Source: Mytilisepta virgata
Lineage: Eukaryota; Mollusca; Bivalvia; Mytilida; Mytilidae
NCBI GenBank assembly: GCA_028015205.1
Contig: CM051521.1
Location: 72,214,314-72,278,313, forward strand
Direction of reading: 5' to 3'
Length of the DNA stretch: 64,000 nt
Each line of letters starts with the position of its first letter. Positions within the stretch are counted from its first letter, which is position 1. Shown one piece after another: positions 47,901 through 56,404 of this stretch. The translations under genes were made by a program, and so were the position numbers. Under the pieces are notes generated by a model. It did no database searches. It saw only the letters and a program-made list of their open reading frames with translations, and had not been told where the DNA came from.

Positions 47901-48547
47901 TTGTGAAATACAGGAAATATAGGATTAAACAACAACTGACGTGTGGATATACTCTACCGTGTTCAACAATGACGTTATTAAATTATATGTAATAAAATTT
48001 TGTATTTTATTATGATTGCTAAATACTTGGAAAGTGTCGGATATTTTTTAATACAAGATTCGCATGAATACTGGTGACCATATATATAGTGACGGGAAGA
48101 CGTTGGGAGAATATGATGAAATTGATTAGTTTTTAAAGCGTTTTGAAAATTACAGAAACAACGTCTTACATTATGACTTGTGGATTAATCTCGATAGTTA
48201 AATTACGGAATTTTAAGCACTGCTTAAAAATTCCGTAATTTAACGCGAGTGCTTAAATTTCCGTAATTTAACTATCTTGGTTGGAGAAATCAGATAATCC
48301 ACTGTAACAATATAAGAAGCTGTATTTCTCTTGTATATTTGTGTCAGGTGACACCACTACCAATACAAATGAAATCCAAATGATCGATACGGGCTCATGG
48401 GAACCTATATTAAAAAAAATCATGTTCTCTTATTTTTTATTTATAGATGATTACTCCCCTTTGAAAGAATACAGACAGTCAGCATGCAGAACAGAAAACA
48501 TCGTTTTTACACTCGACCCAAACCTTACTCCACCAGTATCTCAGTAG
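29853..48547 (+). CDS. Uncharacterised protein with two ferredoxin-like (DUF1330-like) domains, six exons
   Basis: CDS join 29853-29907, 38299-38324, 40558-40695, 43159-43342, 43675-43902, 48348-48547: 831 nt, 276 aa. Every junction has AG/GT sites and compatible phase (1, 0, 0, 1, 1), which is strong evidence for one gene. Domain 1 (residues ~34-130) reads as a dimeric alpha/beta barrel: strand VYVIMRF, a helix, GQVLG at 65-69, EGNCWP at 78-83, then MLVLQFSSQKKA, resembling DUF1330 proteins. Domain 2 (residues ~137-275) has a comparable strand-helix-strand opening (FQMIELGDI, a helix to CLIKHGV, then NYFVLNAYDSS). No signal peptide or membrane segment is seen, so it is probably cytosolic. 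In this superfamily the fold occurs in small enzymes and in orphan proteins; no substrate can be inferred. The least certain parts are exon 1 and the start: an in-frame ATG in exon 2 (38304) is an alternative. Confidence 0.82.
30985..31960 (+). repeat. Family C interspersed repeat (copy 3)
   Basis: It starts at the terminal hairpin ACTGTCGGAATCGACAGT and has internal ~150-bp units with CACAAGCTTAAATTGA and CATATGGTGCCTGACAATAC. It ends GTGACGGACGTACGGAGACA and CCCCAAACTTTCTTCGAAAA. It is the same order and orientation as the copy at 9738. Confidence 0.8.
32508..32525. repeat. C18 homopolymer
   Basis: An uninterrupted run of about 18 C residues (G on the minus strand). Length is likely to vary or be uncertain in assembly. 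Confidence 0.85.
33985..34290. repeat. Probable interspersed repeat fragment
   Basis: The GGAGTGAACTCAGGTGCTCC followed by GGAAGGGTAAGCAG phrase parallels GGGGTGAACCCAGGTGGACC and TTGGTAAGCAG at 12060-12092, and both follow an ACAAC/AACAAA-rich stretch. I suspect shared mobile-element ancestry, but the element cannot be named. Confidence 0.45.
35489..35588. mobile_element. Fold-back palindrome
   Basis: ATTTCTCCACCC at the left and GGGTGGAGAAAT at the right, then TAGTTAAATTT/AAATTTAACTA stems. The centre is CACGCTCGCTAAAGGCTCGC. The TAGTTAAATT arm and GGAGAAAT end also occur in the fold-back at 48180-48302, so these two are related. Confidence 0.75.
35751..35859. mobile_element. Fold-back palindrome, GC-richer arms
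   Basis: AGTTTAAACATCGTCGGAAA plus CCCACG at the left is mirrored by CGTGGGTTTCCGACGATG and CAGTTTAAAT. The inner stem is CGCTAACGCTTTGCT with its complement around a short loop. Pairing is nearly complete over about 108 bp. Confidence 0.78.
36896..36965. mobile_element. Fold-back palindrome with ACTCGGCCAATAC arms
   Basis: GGCCAATATAGAAAAACTCGG and its near-complement CCGAGTTTTCCCGTATTGGCC pair across a small loop (GAACTTTCGGTCT). Related in sequence to the neighbouring palindrome at 37261. Confidence 0.72.
37261..37403. mobile_element. Fold-back palindrome
   Basis: GATATTATTAATTGACAATT pairs with AATTGTTAATTAATAATATC. Stems continue through CGTATTGGCTGAGTTATTGG to a GCTGTATTGGC/GCCAATACAGC inner stem and a CTTCGGCTTCGCCTTCT loop. 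About 63 bp per arm, with few mismatches. Confidence 0.78.
38299..38324 (+). CDS. Two-domain gene, 26-nt microexon 2
   Basis: TTTAATTTCAG|GG...CTCCG|GTAAGTG. It has strong splice sites on both sides. Two bases complete a Trp codon and eight codons follow, ending in phase 0 as exon 3 requires. It also contains an in-frame ATG (38304) that could be the real start if exon 1 is untranslated. Confidence 0.68.
38414..38428. repeat. G-run in intron 2
   Basis: About 15 consecutive G residues, 90 nt after the microexon donor. Potential for G-quadruplex formation in the transcript. Confidence 0.8.
38721..40243 (-). repeat. Family A interspersed repeat, complete, reverse orientation
   Basis: Read on minus, it starts near 40243 with GCTCCCAAGAGCTTGTATCG (5' terminus) and ends at 38721 with ATAGCTCACATGGACCTTAG then CTAAAAA. 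The internal units on plus read GACTGTCAACCAAGATGGCC and AAACTTAGTTTAACA. Between about 39640 and 40140 the repeat phrases fade, so a nested insertion is possible. It lies in intron 2 of the two-domain gene. Confidence 0.7.
40558..40695 (+). CDS. Two-domain gene, coding exon 3
   Basis: Acceptor TATTATTTTAG, donor AACGGG|GTAAGT; 46 codons, phase 0 at both ends. It encodes the first strand and helix of domain 1 (YVIMRFKKD ... YDGQVLGIANG). Confidence 0.88.
41120..41430 (-). repeat. Interspersed repeat fragment (family B)
   Basis: TTACTTTGG(T/C)G, GCCAATTGGTCAAGAAACAT and TTCTAATTTCTGATTGGCTAA phrases parallel 46860-47000. Opposite orientation is inferred from the terminus at 46730. Confidence 0.55.
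41844..42114 (+). mobile_element. Full-length tRNA-derived SINE with 13-bp target-site duplication
   Basis: Body 41857-42101, flanked by AACTAGTAATTCA at 41844-41856 and 42102-42114, a perfect 13-bp duplication. The head resembles a class II (Leu/Ser-type) tRNA: GTGTCCTAGTGGTCTAGG as A-box region and GTTCGAATCTC as B box. It has the central CTCCGGGTTCCTC-type core and an A-rich tail. It lies in intron 3 of the two-domain gene. Confidence 0.9.
42578..42632 (-). mobile_element. Fragment of the 11547-type SINE
   Basis: GGATTATTTTTTAATGTCCA with GTAGCAAT...TGTTGATATGATA parallels TTATTGTTTAACGTCCAGTG and TGTTGATATGATAATG at 11577-11640. It is interrupted by the palindrome that follows. Confidence 0.5.
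42641..42792. mobile_element. Long fold-back palindrome
   Basis: ATCAGGTTTTCTGCAAAC at the left and its complement ending AAGAAAACTTGAT at the right; inner stems GTAAAATAT and GACACAATGTGAAGCTTTTT. The centre is GGCGAGTGAGCGTAGCGAAC. Arms of about 63 bp with few mismatches. Confidence 0.8.
43159..43342 (+). CDS. Two-domain gene, coding exon 4
   Basis: Acceptor CTGCTCTAG, donor CCAAAAA|GTAAGT. 61 codons plus one base, carrying the most diagnostic part of domain 1: VTIYEGNCWPADQAMLVLQF and the following helix and final strand (GLDIVMLPL). Confidence 0.88.
43675..43902 (+). CDS. Two-domain gene, coding exon 5
   Basis: Acceptor TTTTTTTCAG, donor TATTCTG|GTAAGA. It begins and ends inside codons (phase 1 to 1). 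It encodes the first half of domain 2. The open frame runs on past the donor, but that extension is intronic in this model. Confidence 0.87.
44555..44806. repeat. Three tandem 84-bp units
   Basis: TTTTCTGCTCTTTGGTCGGG starts at 44555, 44639 and 44723, exactly 84 bp apart, with few differences. Because 84 is divisible by three, two frames stay open and mimic a repeated protein. A GTCTCTTTGACACATTCCCC fragment recurs at about 41638. Confidence 0.92.
45246..45313. repeat. Small fold-back palindrome
   Basis: GTAAACTATTTGAGCAAAAT and TTTAAGCAAATAATGTTAC arms around the loop CCGAGCGTAAGCGAGCGG. Confidence 0.7.
46384..46673 (+). mobile_element. Full-length tRNA-derived SINE with 11-bp target-site duplication
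   Basis: Body 46395-46662 between two copies of TCAAATATAGA (46384-46394 and 46663-46673). The tRNA-like head begins GGGGCCTCGGTGGCCGAGTG; the B-box region is degenerate, GTTTGAATCTC. Central core CTCCGGGTACTCCGGCTTCC, tail AAACAAACAAAC. The best-preserved tRNA head of the three related copies. It lies in intron 5 of the two-domain gene. Confidence 0.9.
46715..47640 (-). repeat. Interspersed repeat, family B, reverse orientation
   Basis: The 3' terminus on minus is visible near 46735-46785: GACGGACGGCAAACGCCATG then TGATGACAAAAG on the minus strand, like the family A end. Units on plus contain TTGTTACTTTGGTGCCGATT, GGTAATCCAAGATGGC and ACCCTATGGGAAAT. It is non-coding. Confidence 0.65.
48180..48302. 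mobile_element. Fold-back palindrome
   Basis: GTGGATTA ... ATAGTTAAATTACGGAAT at the left, mirrored by ATTTCCGTAATTTAACTAT ... TAATCCAC at the right. An additional inner copy of TTCCGTAATTTAA makes it partly tandem. Related to 35489-35588 through TAGTTAAAT and GGAGAAAT. Confidence 0.72.
48348..48547 (+). CDS. Two-domain gene, terminal coding exon 6
   Basis: Acceptor TTTGTGTCAG; completes a Gly codon and adds 65 residues to TAG 48545-48547. A TTTTTTATTTATAG stretch inside (about 48433-48446) looks like a second acceptor, but there is no matching donor and the frame is open throughout, so I keep it as one exon. Confidence 0.82.
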
Positions 48548-49013
48548 ATATTTGAATTGACTTCAAATAATTTTGTCATGCATTTCTGTCCAAACCATTA
48601 CCTCAGTAACAAAGTCATTTGCTTTATACTGATATTCATTGTAGCTTCTTTGTACTAATAACATAGATGGATTATAGATTCCATTGCATAAAAAAAGACT
48701 GAACACAAATCTAAAGAAAATATCAGCAATATCATAGTGCAATTTTCTGAAACAGAAGACATCATCTGAACAGTGGATGCAAAAATAATTGCGCTCGTTT
48801 ATTTTCTCAGTAAACAACTTTTTAAGTCAAAATGAAAATTTACAATATCTGCAAAAATTGTTCCTCTCTGTGAAATCTTTTCTTCTTGTAGCATTTTTAA
48901 GGTGATATCCAAGAAGCCTTTGTGCTTTAGTTCAGAAGACTAGAAACTAAAGACTATGTTGCACATATTATCATATGCTGTGAATATTATTTATTTGTTA
49001 TTCATATATTTGA

Positions 49014-49019
49014 AATAAA
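49014..49019 (+). promoter_or_regulatory. Candidate polyadenylation signal of the two-domain gene
   Basis: AATAAA about 470 nt after the stop codon. Confidence 0.45.
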
Positions 49020-49329
49020 TTTTGTTCAACTGAATAGTTCTAACTACTATTCTATGGCATGAGATTGGACTGCCTCCAGTGGACCCTAACTATATTTACA
49101 TGAGGCACACAGGAAGTGATAAGCTGCTTGTAATCAGATTATAAATTCTGGTAGTGCTTAATGATATTGTGAAAGTTGAAGTATATGAGGACCTAATCCA
49201 AACAAAGGGTTCACCTGGCTTTTATTATATCTTTAATTTTGTATCTACAAGGCTTTTAAAGAAACGCAAAATGTCAAAGTAACCTTGACCATTGACCTAA
49301 AAACCGTGCATCATTTGCATCTGTCCTTC

Positions 49330-51120
49330 CATACGAGTTGACTGCCAGCATTGGTTACAGTCTGCCCATTAGTTCCTGGGCTGATGACAAAAATTCCATA
49401 TGGATTCAATGGAAACTTTGAACAGATGAATCTCAACCAAAAGTGGACTGTTTGTAGAGGGTATTGTCATCATCAATCCTGCAAAACATATCATAATGTA
49501 GTTTCAGAGGAAAGGTTTGAAAATTGGCCAATCAAAATCAAAGATGGCCTCTGGCAGCCATGTTGTTCATCCAACCACAACCAAAGTAATGTTTTTGGTT
49601 ACTTTCTGCCCATAAGTTCCTGAGCAAATGACAAAACAAATCCTTTCCCGTATGGACTCAATGGAAACTTTGAACAGCCACAGCCGTATGTTAAGTGGAT
49701 TAATCTCGACATAAAGTGGATCGTTCGTAGAGGGTTAATTTATCATCCATCCTACAAAGTTTACAAACATTTCATACTGTAGTTTCAAAGGAGAAGATAT
49801 TTGAAAATTGGCAAATAAAATTCAAAGATGGCCTCTGGCGGCCATATTGTTCATTCAACCGGAATCTAAGGTTCAAAGTTGGTAGAGGTCCTTCCTGTCA
49901 ACTTCGGTTACAATATGCCCATTAGTTGCTGAGCAAATGACAAAAGTCCTTTCTCTTATGGTTTCAATGGAAACACTTTGAACAGCCACAGCCGTCAGTT
50001 GAGCTAATAAATCCCAACCAAAAGTGGATCGTTTGTAGAGGGTATTGTTGTCATCAATCCAGCAAAGTTTCAAAACATTGCAACAGACTATTGGTATTCC
50101 TATGGGCACTAACTGTGGCGCCACTCCTAGCCGACTTGTTTCTTTACTCCTATGAGGCAGACGTCCTTGACGACCTACAGAGGAAAAACAGAAGTTAGCC
50201 CGTACCTTTAATTTCAGCCCCCGATATATATAGATGATGTTTTATCACTCAAAAATTTACGTTTTGGTAATATCTTACATCTCATCTATCCCAGTGAGCT
50301 CGCAATTAAGGATACCACAGACACTGCCAAGTCTGCATCTTATCTTGACCTTCACCTCGAAACACACCAGAGGAAGGCTGAATACAAAACTTTACGACAA
50401 ACAGAATGACTGACATTTCAATCGTCAGCTTCCAATTTTTGAGCGGCAACATTCCAAGGGCGCCGGCGTATTGAGTGTATATTTCACACATATATTATTC
50501 CAGAGCTTGTGACATATACATTAACTTCCTTGACAGAAAAGGTACTCATAATAGGGCTATGTTGCCCCTACGTTGCAGTAATTCTTATTAGTTTTATGGA
50601 CGTCATCATGACTTTTTTAAAAGGTATGAAAAAAACCTGTTGATGTTGTCCCTTCCTGCAAAGTTTCAAAACATTTCATAAAGTAGTTTCAGAGGAGATT
50701 TTTGAATATTGACCAATAGAAATCAAAGATGGCCTCTAGATCTGGTTGCCATGTTCTTCATCCATCCGGAACCTTAATAGAAGTCCTTCCATACATAATT
50801 TCTGCCAACTTTGGTTAAAATCTGCCCATTAGTTCCTGAGCAATTGAAAAAATGTCTTTTCCCATATAGTTTCAATGGAAATTTTGAACAGCCGCAGCCG
50901 TGGGTTGAGCAGATGAAACTCAGCCAAAAGTGGATCGTTTGTAGAGAGTATTGTCGTTATCAATCCTGCAAAGTTTCAAAATATTTCATACTGTAGTTTC
51001 AGAGATTTGTTTAATTTGGCCAATAAAAATATATTATTCCTACCAAGTTTGGTTGCCACCCGCCAAGTAGTTTCAGATGAGAAGATCAAAATGCGAAAAG
51101 TTTACGATTGATGATATACT
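49330..51120 (+). repeat. Interspersed repeat with four diverged ~250-300-bp units
   Basis: TCTGCCCATTAGTTCCTGAG-like starts occur at about 49362, 49606, 49913 and 50820. Each continues with CAATGGAAACTTTGAACAG, AAAAGTGGATCGTTTGTAGA, GCAAAGTTTCAAAACATT and AAAGATGGCCTCTGGCGGCC. It ends near AGAAGATCAAAATGCGAAAA. The third unit is split by a Penelope-like fragment. Confidence 0.8.
50080..50657 (+). pseudogene. Penelope-like reverse transcriptase fragment flanked by 18-bp direct repeats
   Basis: Readable with several shifts: GIPMGTNC, then (one extra base) APLLADLFLYSYEADVL, YIDDVLSL as the catalytic Asp-Asp box, IYPSELAIKDTTD, SASYLDLHLE and FLDRKGTHNRA-like pieces. This order is typical of Penelope-like elements, from memory. 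No GIY-YIG endonuclease is visible. GCAAAGTTTCAAAACATT lies on both sides (50062-50079 and 50658-50675), so the fragment looks inserted into the surrounding repeat. Stops and frameshifts make it inactive. Confidence 0.78.
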
Positions 51121-51125
51121 AGTAC

Positions 51126-51318
51126 GAGTATAGTTACGAAATCCACTCTGAAATCATTTCGACTCCTTTCATAGCCAATATTACTTCAATGAAATAATTC
51201 CCGTTTGATGAATATATATTGCCCCATTCAGATACAATTATTGTTTGAAAATTTGTTCCGAAGTAATAATGGCTATGAAAGGATCGAAAATTTCAGAGTG
51301 GATTTTGAAGCTATACTC
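51126..51318. mobile_element. Fold-back palindrome, ~68-bp arms
   Basis: GAGTATAGTTACGAAATCCA and CTCTGAAAT, CCTTTCATAGCCAATATTAC on the left are mirrored on the right (GTAATAATGGCTATGAAAGG ... TGGATTTTGAAGCTATACTC). The loop is about 50 nt and AT-rich, unlike the CTCGC loops. Confidence 0.75.
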
Positions 51319-54300
51319 ATATGTAATGAACTAGAATCAAACAAACAAATCAGAAAATATTACAGCGTATCACATTCTTTGATTCTAGAAATAAAGCAGC
51401 CGCGTTTTACTACTTATAGTAAAATCAGCCATGTTGGTTCGAAATCAAGGACGCTGGGCATATTTTTTGGAAAGGGGGGGGGGCACACAATAAAAAAAAC
51501 AATGTAACAACTATTTAGTCAAAATGTTTTATTTGGCATCTACTCCAGACGAAAAATAAAAACAATTTCATCATGGAATATTTACAGAATAAATCTTGTA
51601 TAATGCAACCTTTCTCCACACCAAGGACTATCCCTCTCATAGATCAGAGAAGACAAAAATTAGTTATGGGTGTCTAGTTAGGAAGATTATAATATTGTCC
51701 AATGGAATGATAAAGTTTTTTGTGACCTACATTAGTGGTTGGGAATAGTCCTTAGTTTTTATGATATGTGATATTTTACAAATATTGCATTAAAAACAAA
51801 GAAAGCTTTAAGGAAGGAATGGTATGCATGAAAGAGGTCCAAAGGTGAGAAAAAAAACTTACTATTTCATAACTTTTGTTTCTGTTTTACACGTCTATAA
51901 TTGAATTTGGACTTATAAAAATATTTTTAAAACTTACTGGAATAATATCAATTTCATGAAGATGTTCAGCTGTGGTGCAATCTTGGATGACAGGAGGGGT
52001 CATCATATACAATTCTGATAGCCATGTTGAAAGCATAGAGAATAAAGATCCAAGCTAAACAGTTATTAATTATATTCATTCCCATTTAAAGGAAACAAAA
52101 ACAATCCTTTCTACAAATGTTTTAGAATTTATGAATGTTTACTGAAACCAGCAAAATCCATCACTTATTACCAGAACACGAGTTGAATGAGCATTACTGT
52201 CATTCAATATTATTTTGTGGAAGCCTAATATGGTCATGACCTAATTCTTTAATTATTGACAGGTATCCTATGTTTCACAGATTTACCATGTTTAGATACA
52301 AATGGTCAGATTTGATATTGTTTAATTAATTATATAATAATAATCTATCTAACTATAAAGAGGGGATAGGGATTAAAGAGGTTGAACAGTTTGGTATTCT
52401 TGATCTTGTAAAAACAGAATCACTCAAATTCTGTGGAAATTTGTTTGATAACAAGAAACTTCATAAGCATAAAATTTCACTTACACTTAATCAATATTTC
52501 AAGTAAATTTAATCTACAATCAAATTATCCTAAATGATTTTTAAAACAATATACCCTTAAAATTCATAGATAAAAAGGAAAATCTCTGGAACAAACTGTG
52601 TAATTAATATGCAAACCATGGGCAGTGCTGAAACTAAACTATTATGCAAAATAAGGATTTCAAATTCAACAAATGAGGGATAGCAAATAATATCAATTAT
52701 TACAAACAAAGGAGACTTCATTCCAACTAAATATACAAAATAAATATTTAAGCAAATAAATAATAAGAAAATCTTACAATATATTGCTAGCACCAACATT
52801 CCATGTAAAAACTTAACATTTACATATTCTACAAACAATTGTACTGGAAATTATCTGGGAATTCATAGCTGTCTTAATCCCAATTATCAAATTTTAACAA
52901 CTATAAACCAGAAACTCAAGTAAAGCTCACTTGATGACCTCCCATTCTGTCCAAAACATTTTAAAGGAGAACATTTATGCAAATTCTACAATCAGAAATA
53001 AGAAGTATTGATCCTTTTCAATATTGTCCAAATGAGATAAATCAGACAAGTACACAAATGTATTTTTCAGACAGAAAATTTATCAGTTGAAACATCTGAC
53101 CCCCAGACATGAACACTTGCTATGTAAGATATGTTATTTGCAAATGAAAATGAAATTTGTGAATTTTACTTACACCCTCCCATAAATAAAAGTTTCTGAG
53201 CTTTTTTCAGCCAAAGCAACATTGAAAACCATTGAATTCTTCTGTCTATACTGCACATTAAAAAAAAATTTAATCTCAATTAAGGGGTGTCAGTATACAA
53301 TATAACTAAAAATTTTTTTTCAGGTGTTAATTTTGATCACAGAAACAATCAAAATCGATCATATTTCTGAATGAAATATTCTAGTAATTGTTCTTGATTT
53401 CTTCACTATATATTTATCCTGTTACCCTGATTTTTAATTATTTTACAAAACAAACTTAATTTGATCTCACTAAATTGGTCATGTATGTGTGAGGATATCT
53501 GGGACATGCTATAAAATTTCATTCACCTCAGACTCAAAAGAGCAATCTTATGGTTTAATCAAAGTGCTGAAACGTCTATGTCGTAAACATTGAATTGACA
53601 GCAGTGTGAATATTTGTCATCATAAAACATACGATGAGATAAAGAACACCCATATTTATGTTGATACTGTGTAAGAAATGAAAAATAAAAGTTACAGGTT
53701 ATATGTAATACAAGTTTGTACGAGTCCAAGTCATTCTTCTAATAAAACATAGTCTCTTGAATCCAAATTTGAAAAATTGTTTCTTATAATTTTCTTTGTA
53801 TTTCGGAATTGCAAGGGGAGTTTAAAAATTCTGTTTGGTCAGTCTCAGTTTCCCTTTGTCACATTAATTTTATCTATTTTGCAAATGAGGGGATTATCAG
53901 CTGATTATCATATCTGGATTGTGATTTCAGTGGAGAAAAAGTAATAAAAATTGAGAGAAATGTTGCTTGTTTTCCTAGTATGTATCAGTTTAAAGTAATA
54001 CATAGCAATGCATTTTTGTCTATTTGCATTCCAGTCATGTGTTAACACACACTTTGAAAGAAAAATGGAAACAAATCTACATTTGCAGGGTTGGTGCTGG
54101 CATTCCAACACTTATCACCAAAAATATTTCCAAAGTATAATTTTTCTCGACAGTTTCAAAATTTTTTCTCCCAAGTTACCCCCTTTCCCCTTTAAAACAA
54201 TTATCACATGCTCTTTATTGTAGGAAATAACCAGACTTGAGAAGCATTTTTGATGAAATAGTTTTCTTGATTGAGAAGATTTCTTAAGTTTGATACCAAG

Positions 54301-56404
54301 CCTTATAAAGCATCTATTTCCAGGTGTGTTTGTTTAAGCTGAAATAGGAAGTGACATCCTAATCCATGCAGAATGGAAACTTTATGAATTATGTTTTTAA
54401 AAATGATAAAGGCATGCATTTTTATTTTCATGACCTTATCAAAATTTAAAAAATATAAATATTCTTTGCTTTGAGTTTGTAGACGGAATTGTTCCTAGAG
54501 GGTGGTCGATTAATTCTGTGGAACATGAGAATTTTTTATTTTCATGTGTTCACTTTCAACAACCAGGGTTATTTAGCCAGAAGTAAATTGTTCAATTACT
54601 ATAGATAATTATATGAAGTTCTTTAGTCGTCAGTGCAAAAAGGTTTTCACTAATATGGCAACAAAGAATGTCAGTACAAAAAGCTTTTCACTTATGTGGC
54701 AGTTTTTTTTTCAAAATAGATATTTTGACACCAAGTATAAAATTCTGTCATCAGATCGGAATACAAAATCTAATTTTGCAACTTTTACAAAGCCCACCAC
54801 AACCCCTGCGATCACGGGAGATACAGTTTGTGTTTATAGGAACAGAATACCAACTTAATAAAGATTTTTTGGGATAAATTCATATTTTACACAAGACCCA
54901 CCATATCTTGTGTGTAGACCATAAAGTATGAATGAATGATTTTTTTATCCTGTCACCTGTGATACACATTTGTATTAAACAGGTTAAGCGTGGATGGGAC
55001 AGTGATATGCACAATAGATAAACAAGCATTTCATATTTGAAATAATTAAGAAAAACAATGTTTCTTTTCCACATTTTCTTTTTGAATCTTAATTTTCTTG
55101 TTTGTTTCGTACTAAATGAACCGAACTCCTCAAATGATCTATCTTGGTCTTCAAACGGTATGGAACTATATTCTGGTGCAGAAACAAATTTTTGTCGCAC
55201 ATATGACTAGCAAACCATAATTCAGTCAAATCAAACTGGCAACATAGGACAGATTGTTACATAATATTTATGAAAATTTACTGAATTATAAAATAATAAA
55301 CTTTTAGCACCTCTGATCACTATTAATTAATTCAAACATCAAAAGATCAGATCAATTTATCATCAAGTAGACTGTTTTAGGAACAAATGTCACCGTCTTG
55401 TCAAAACAGTCAAATATTGCAATCAACATACACTTGGAATTAATTTTTTGGACAGTAACTGTAGTAAGTAATTATTTAAAATCAACAAAATATTCTCACT
55501 TCAATCTTAATTCTGTTGTGGTTGAAGTTAGTGAATATTATAGATAGCCGAGTACATGATTCGTTACATATTTTTTGTCGGGTTTTTTAAGTGAATTGAG
55601 TGGACCCATTTTTTTTCTGTAAATAAAGTGGATTTTGGGTGTTTGTCAGCTTGTAAAATAAATCTAAAGGATGAAATGTTTCAAAATATCTTTATTTCAT
55701 CAAAACTGAATCACTGTTTGTTAGTTCTAAAAGATGAATAATCAATGGAATTTATTCATCCATCCCTGATCTGAATTTTTTCCAAGCAATTTCAGATGTA
55801 AGAAACAGGTGTGTATTTTACACAAATGTGAACAAGATACAGTAGAATTTAGTACTATGTTTTAGACAGTTCTTTTTTTTTTGTGACCAAATGATGTTGG
55901 AGGATGAAAAATAAAAAAATCAATAACTGACTATGAATGCTTCAACAGCAGTTTCAATTCATTCAACCAAGGGTTTTCTTTGAAGATTTTTTACAAAACT
56001 GAAAAAAAATCAGAAACAAATATTAGCATATTAGAGTTTTAAAGAATGAAATATGCTAACATTATAAAGACTCCTTGACAGATACTTCATATAAACTTTG
56101 TTTTATTAGGCAAAGAAGTTTAGAGATTAGAAAAATTCTAACCAATCAGAAACATGTATAAACTAGTCCAAAACAAATGAAGACGGACAGCAGACCCATA
56201 TGATGACAAATTTGGGCCAGTTGAGCTAAAAATTTAGAAAACTTTTTTCTGATATTTTTGTAGAGATTGTCAAATTAGAAATATCACAGGGATAAACACT
56301 TAAAATATTTTGACAATAGTACTCAAAATTAAAATTAAAGCAGAAATGCAACAAAAAATATAAAAAAAATGTACACAGGAAATTTTCATGCAAAGCATAA
56401 CAAA
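51319..56404. other. Unassigned AT-rich region
   Basis: No gene is recognised. A fragment of family A lies at about 51962-52025 (CAGCTGTGGTGCAATCTTGG). Open frames are short and lack domains. The minus-strand frame at 54880-55200 has a more protein-like N-terminal half than its neighbours but follows an in-frame stop. Part of this stretch could be downstream untranslated sequence of the minus-strand LIM gene. Confidence 0.35.

Noticed and set aside
47635..47992. Overlapping open frames on both strands near the end of intron 5
   Set aside because: No recognisable family, and both sit inside a well-phased intron beside repeat DNA.
48433..48446. Extra 3' splice site within the last exon of the two-domain gene
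   Set aside because: There is no GT donor upstream at a usable distance and phase, and the frame stays open through it.
50306..50491. Minus-strand open frame
   Set aside because: Shadow of the plus-strand Penelope-like RT fragment.
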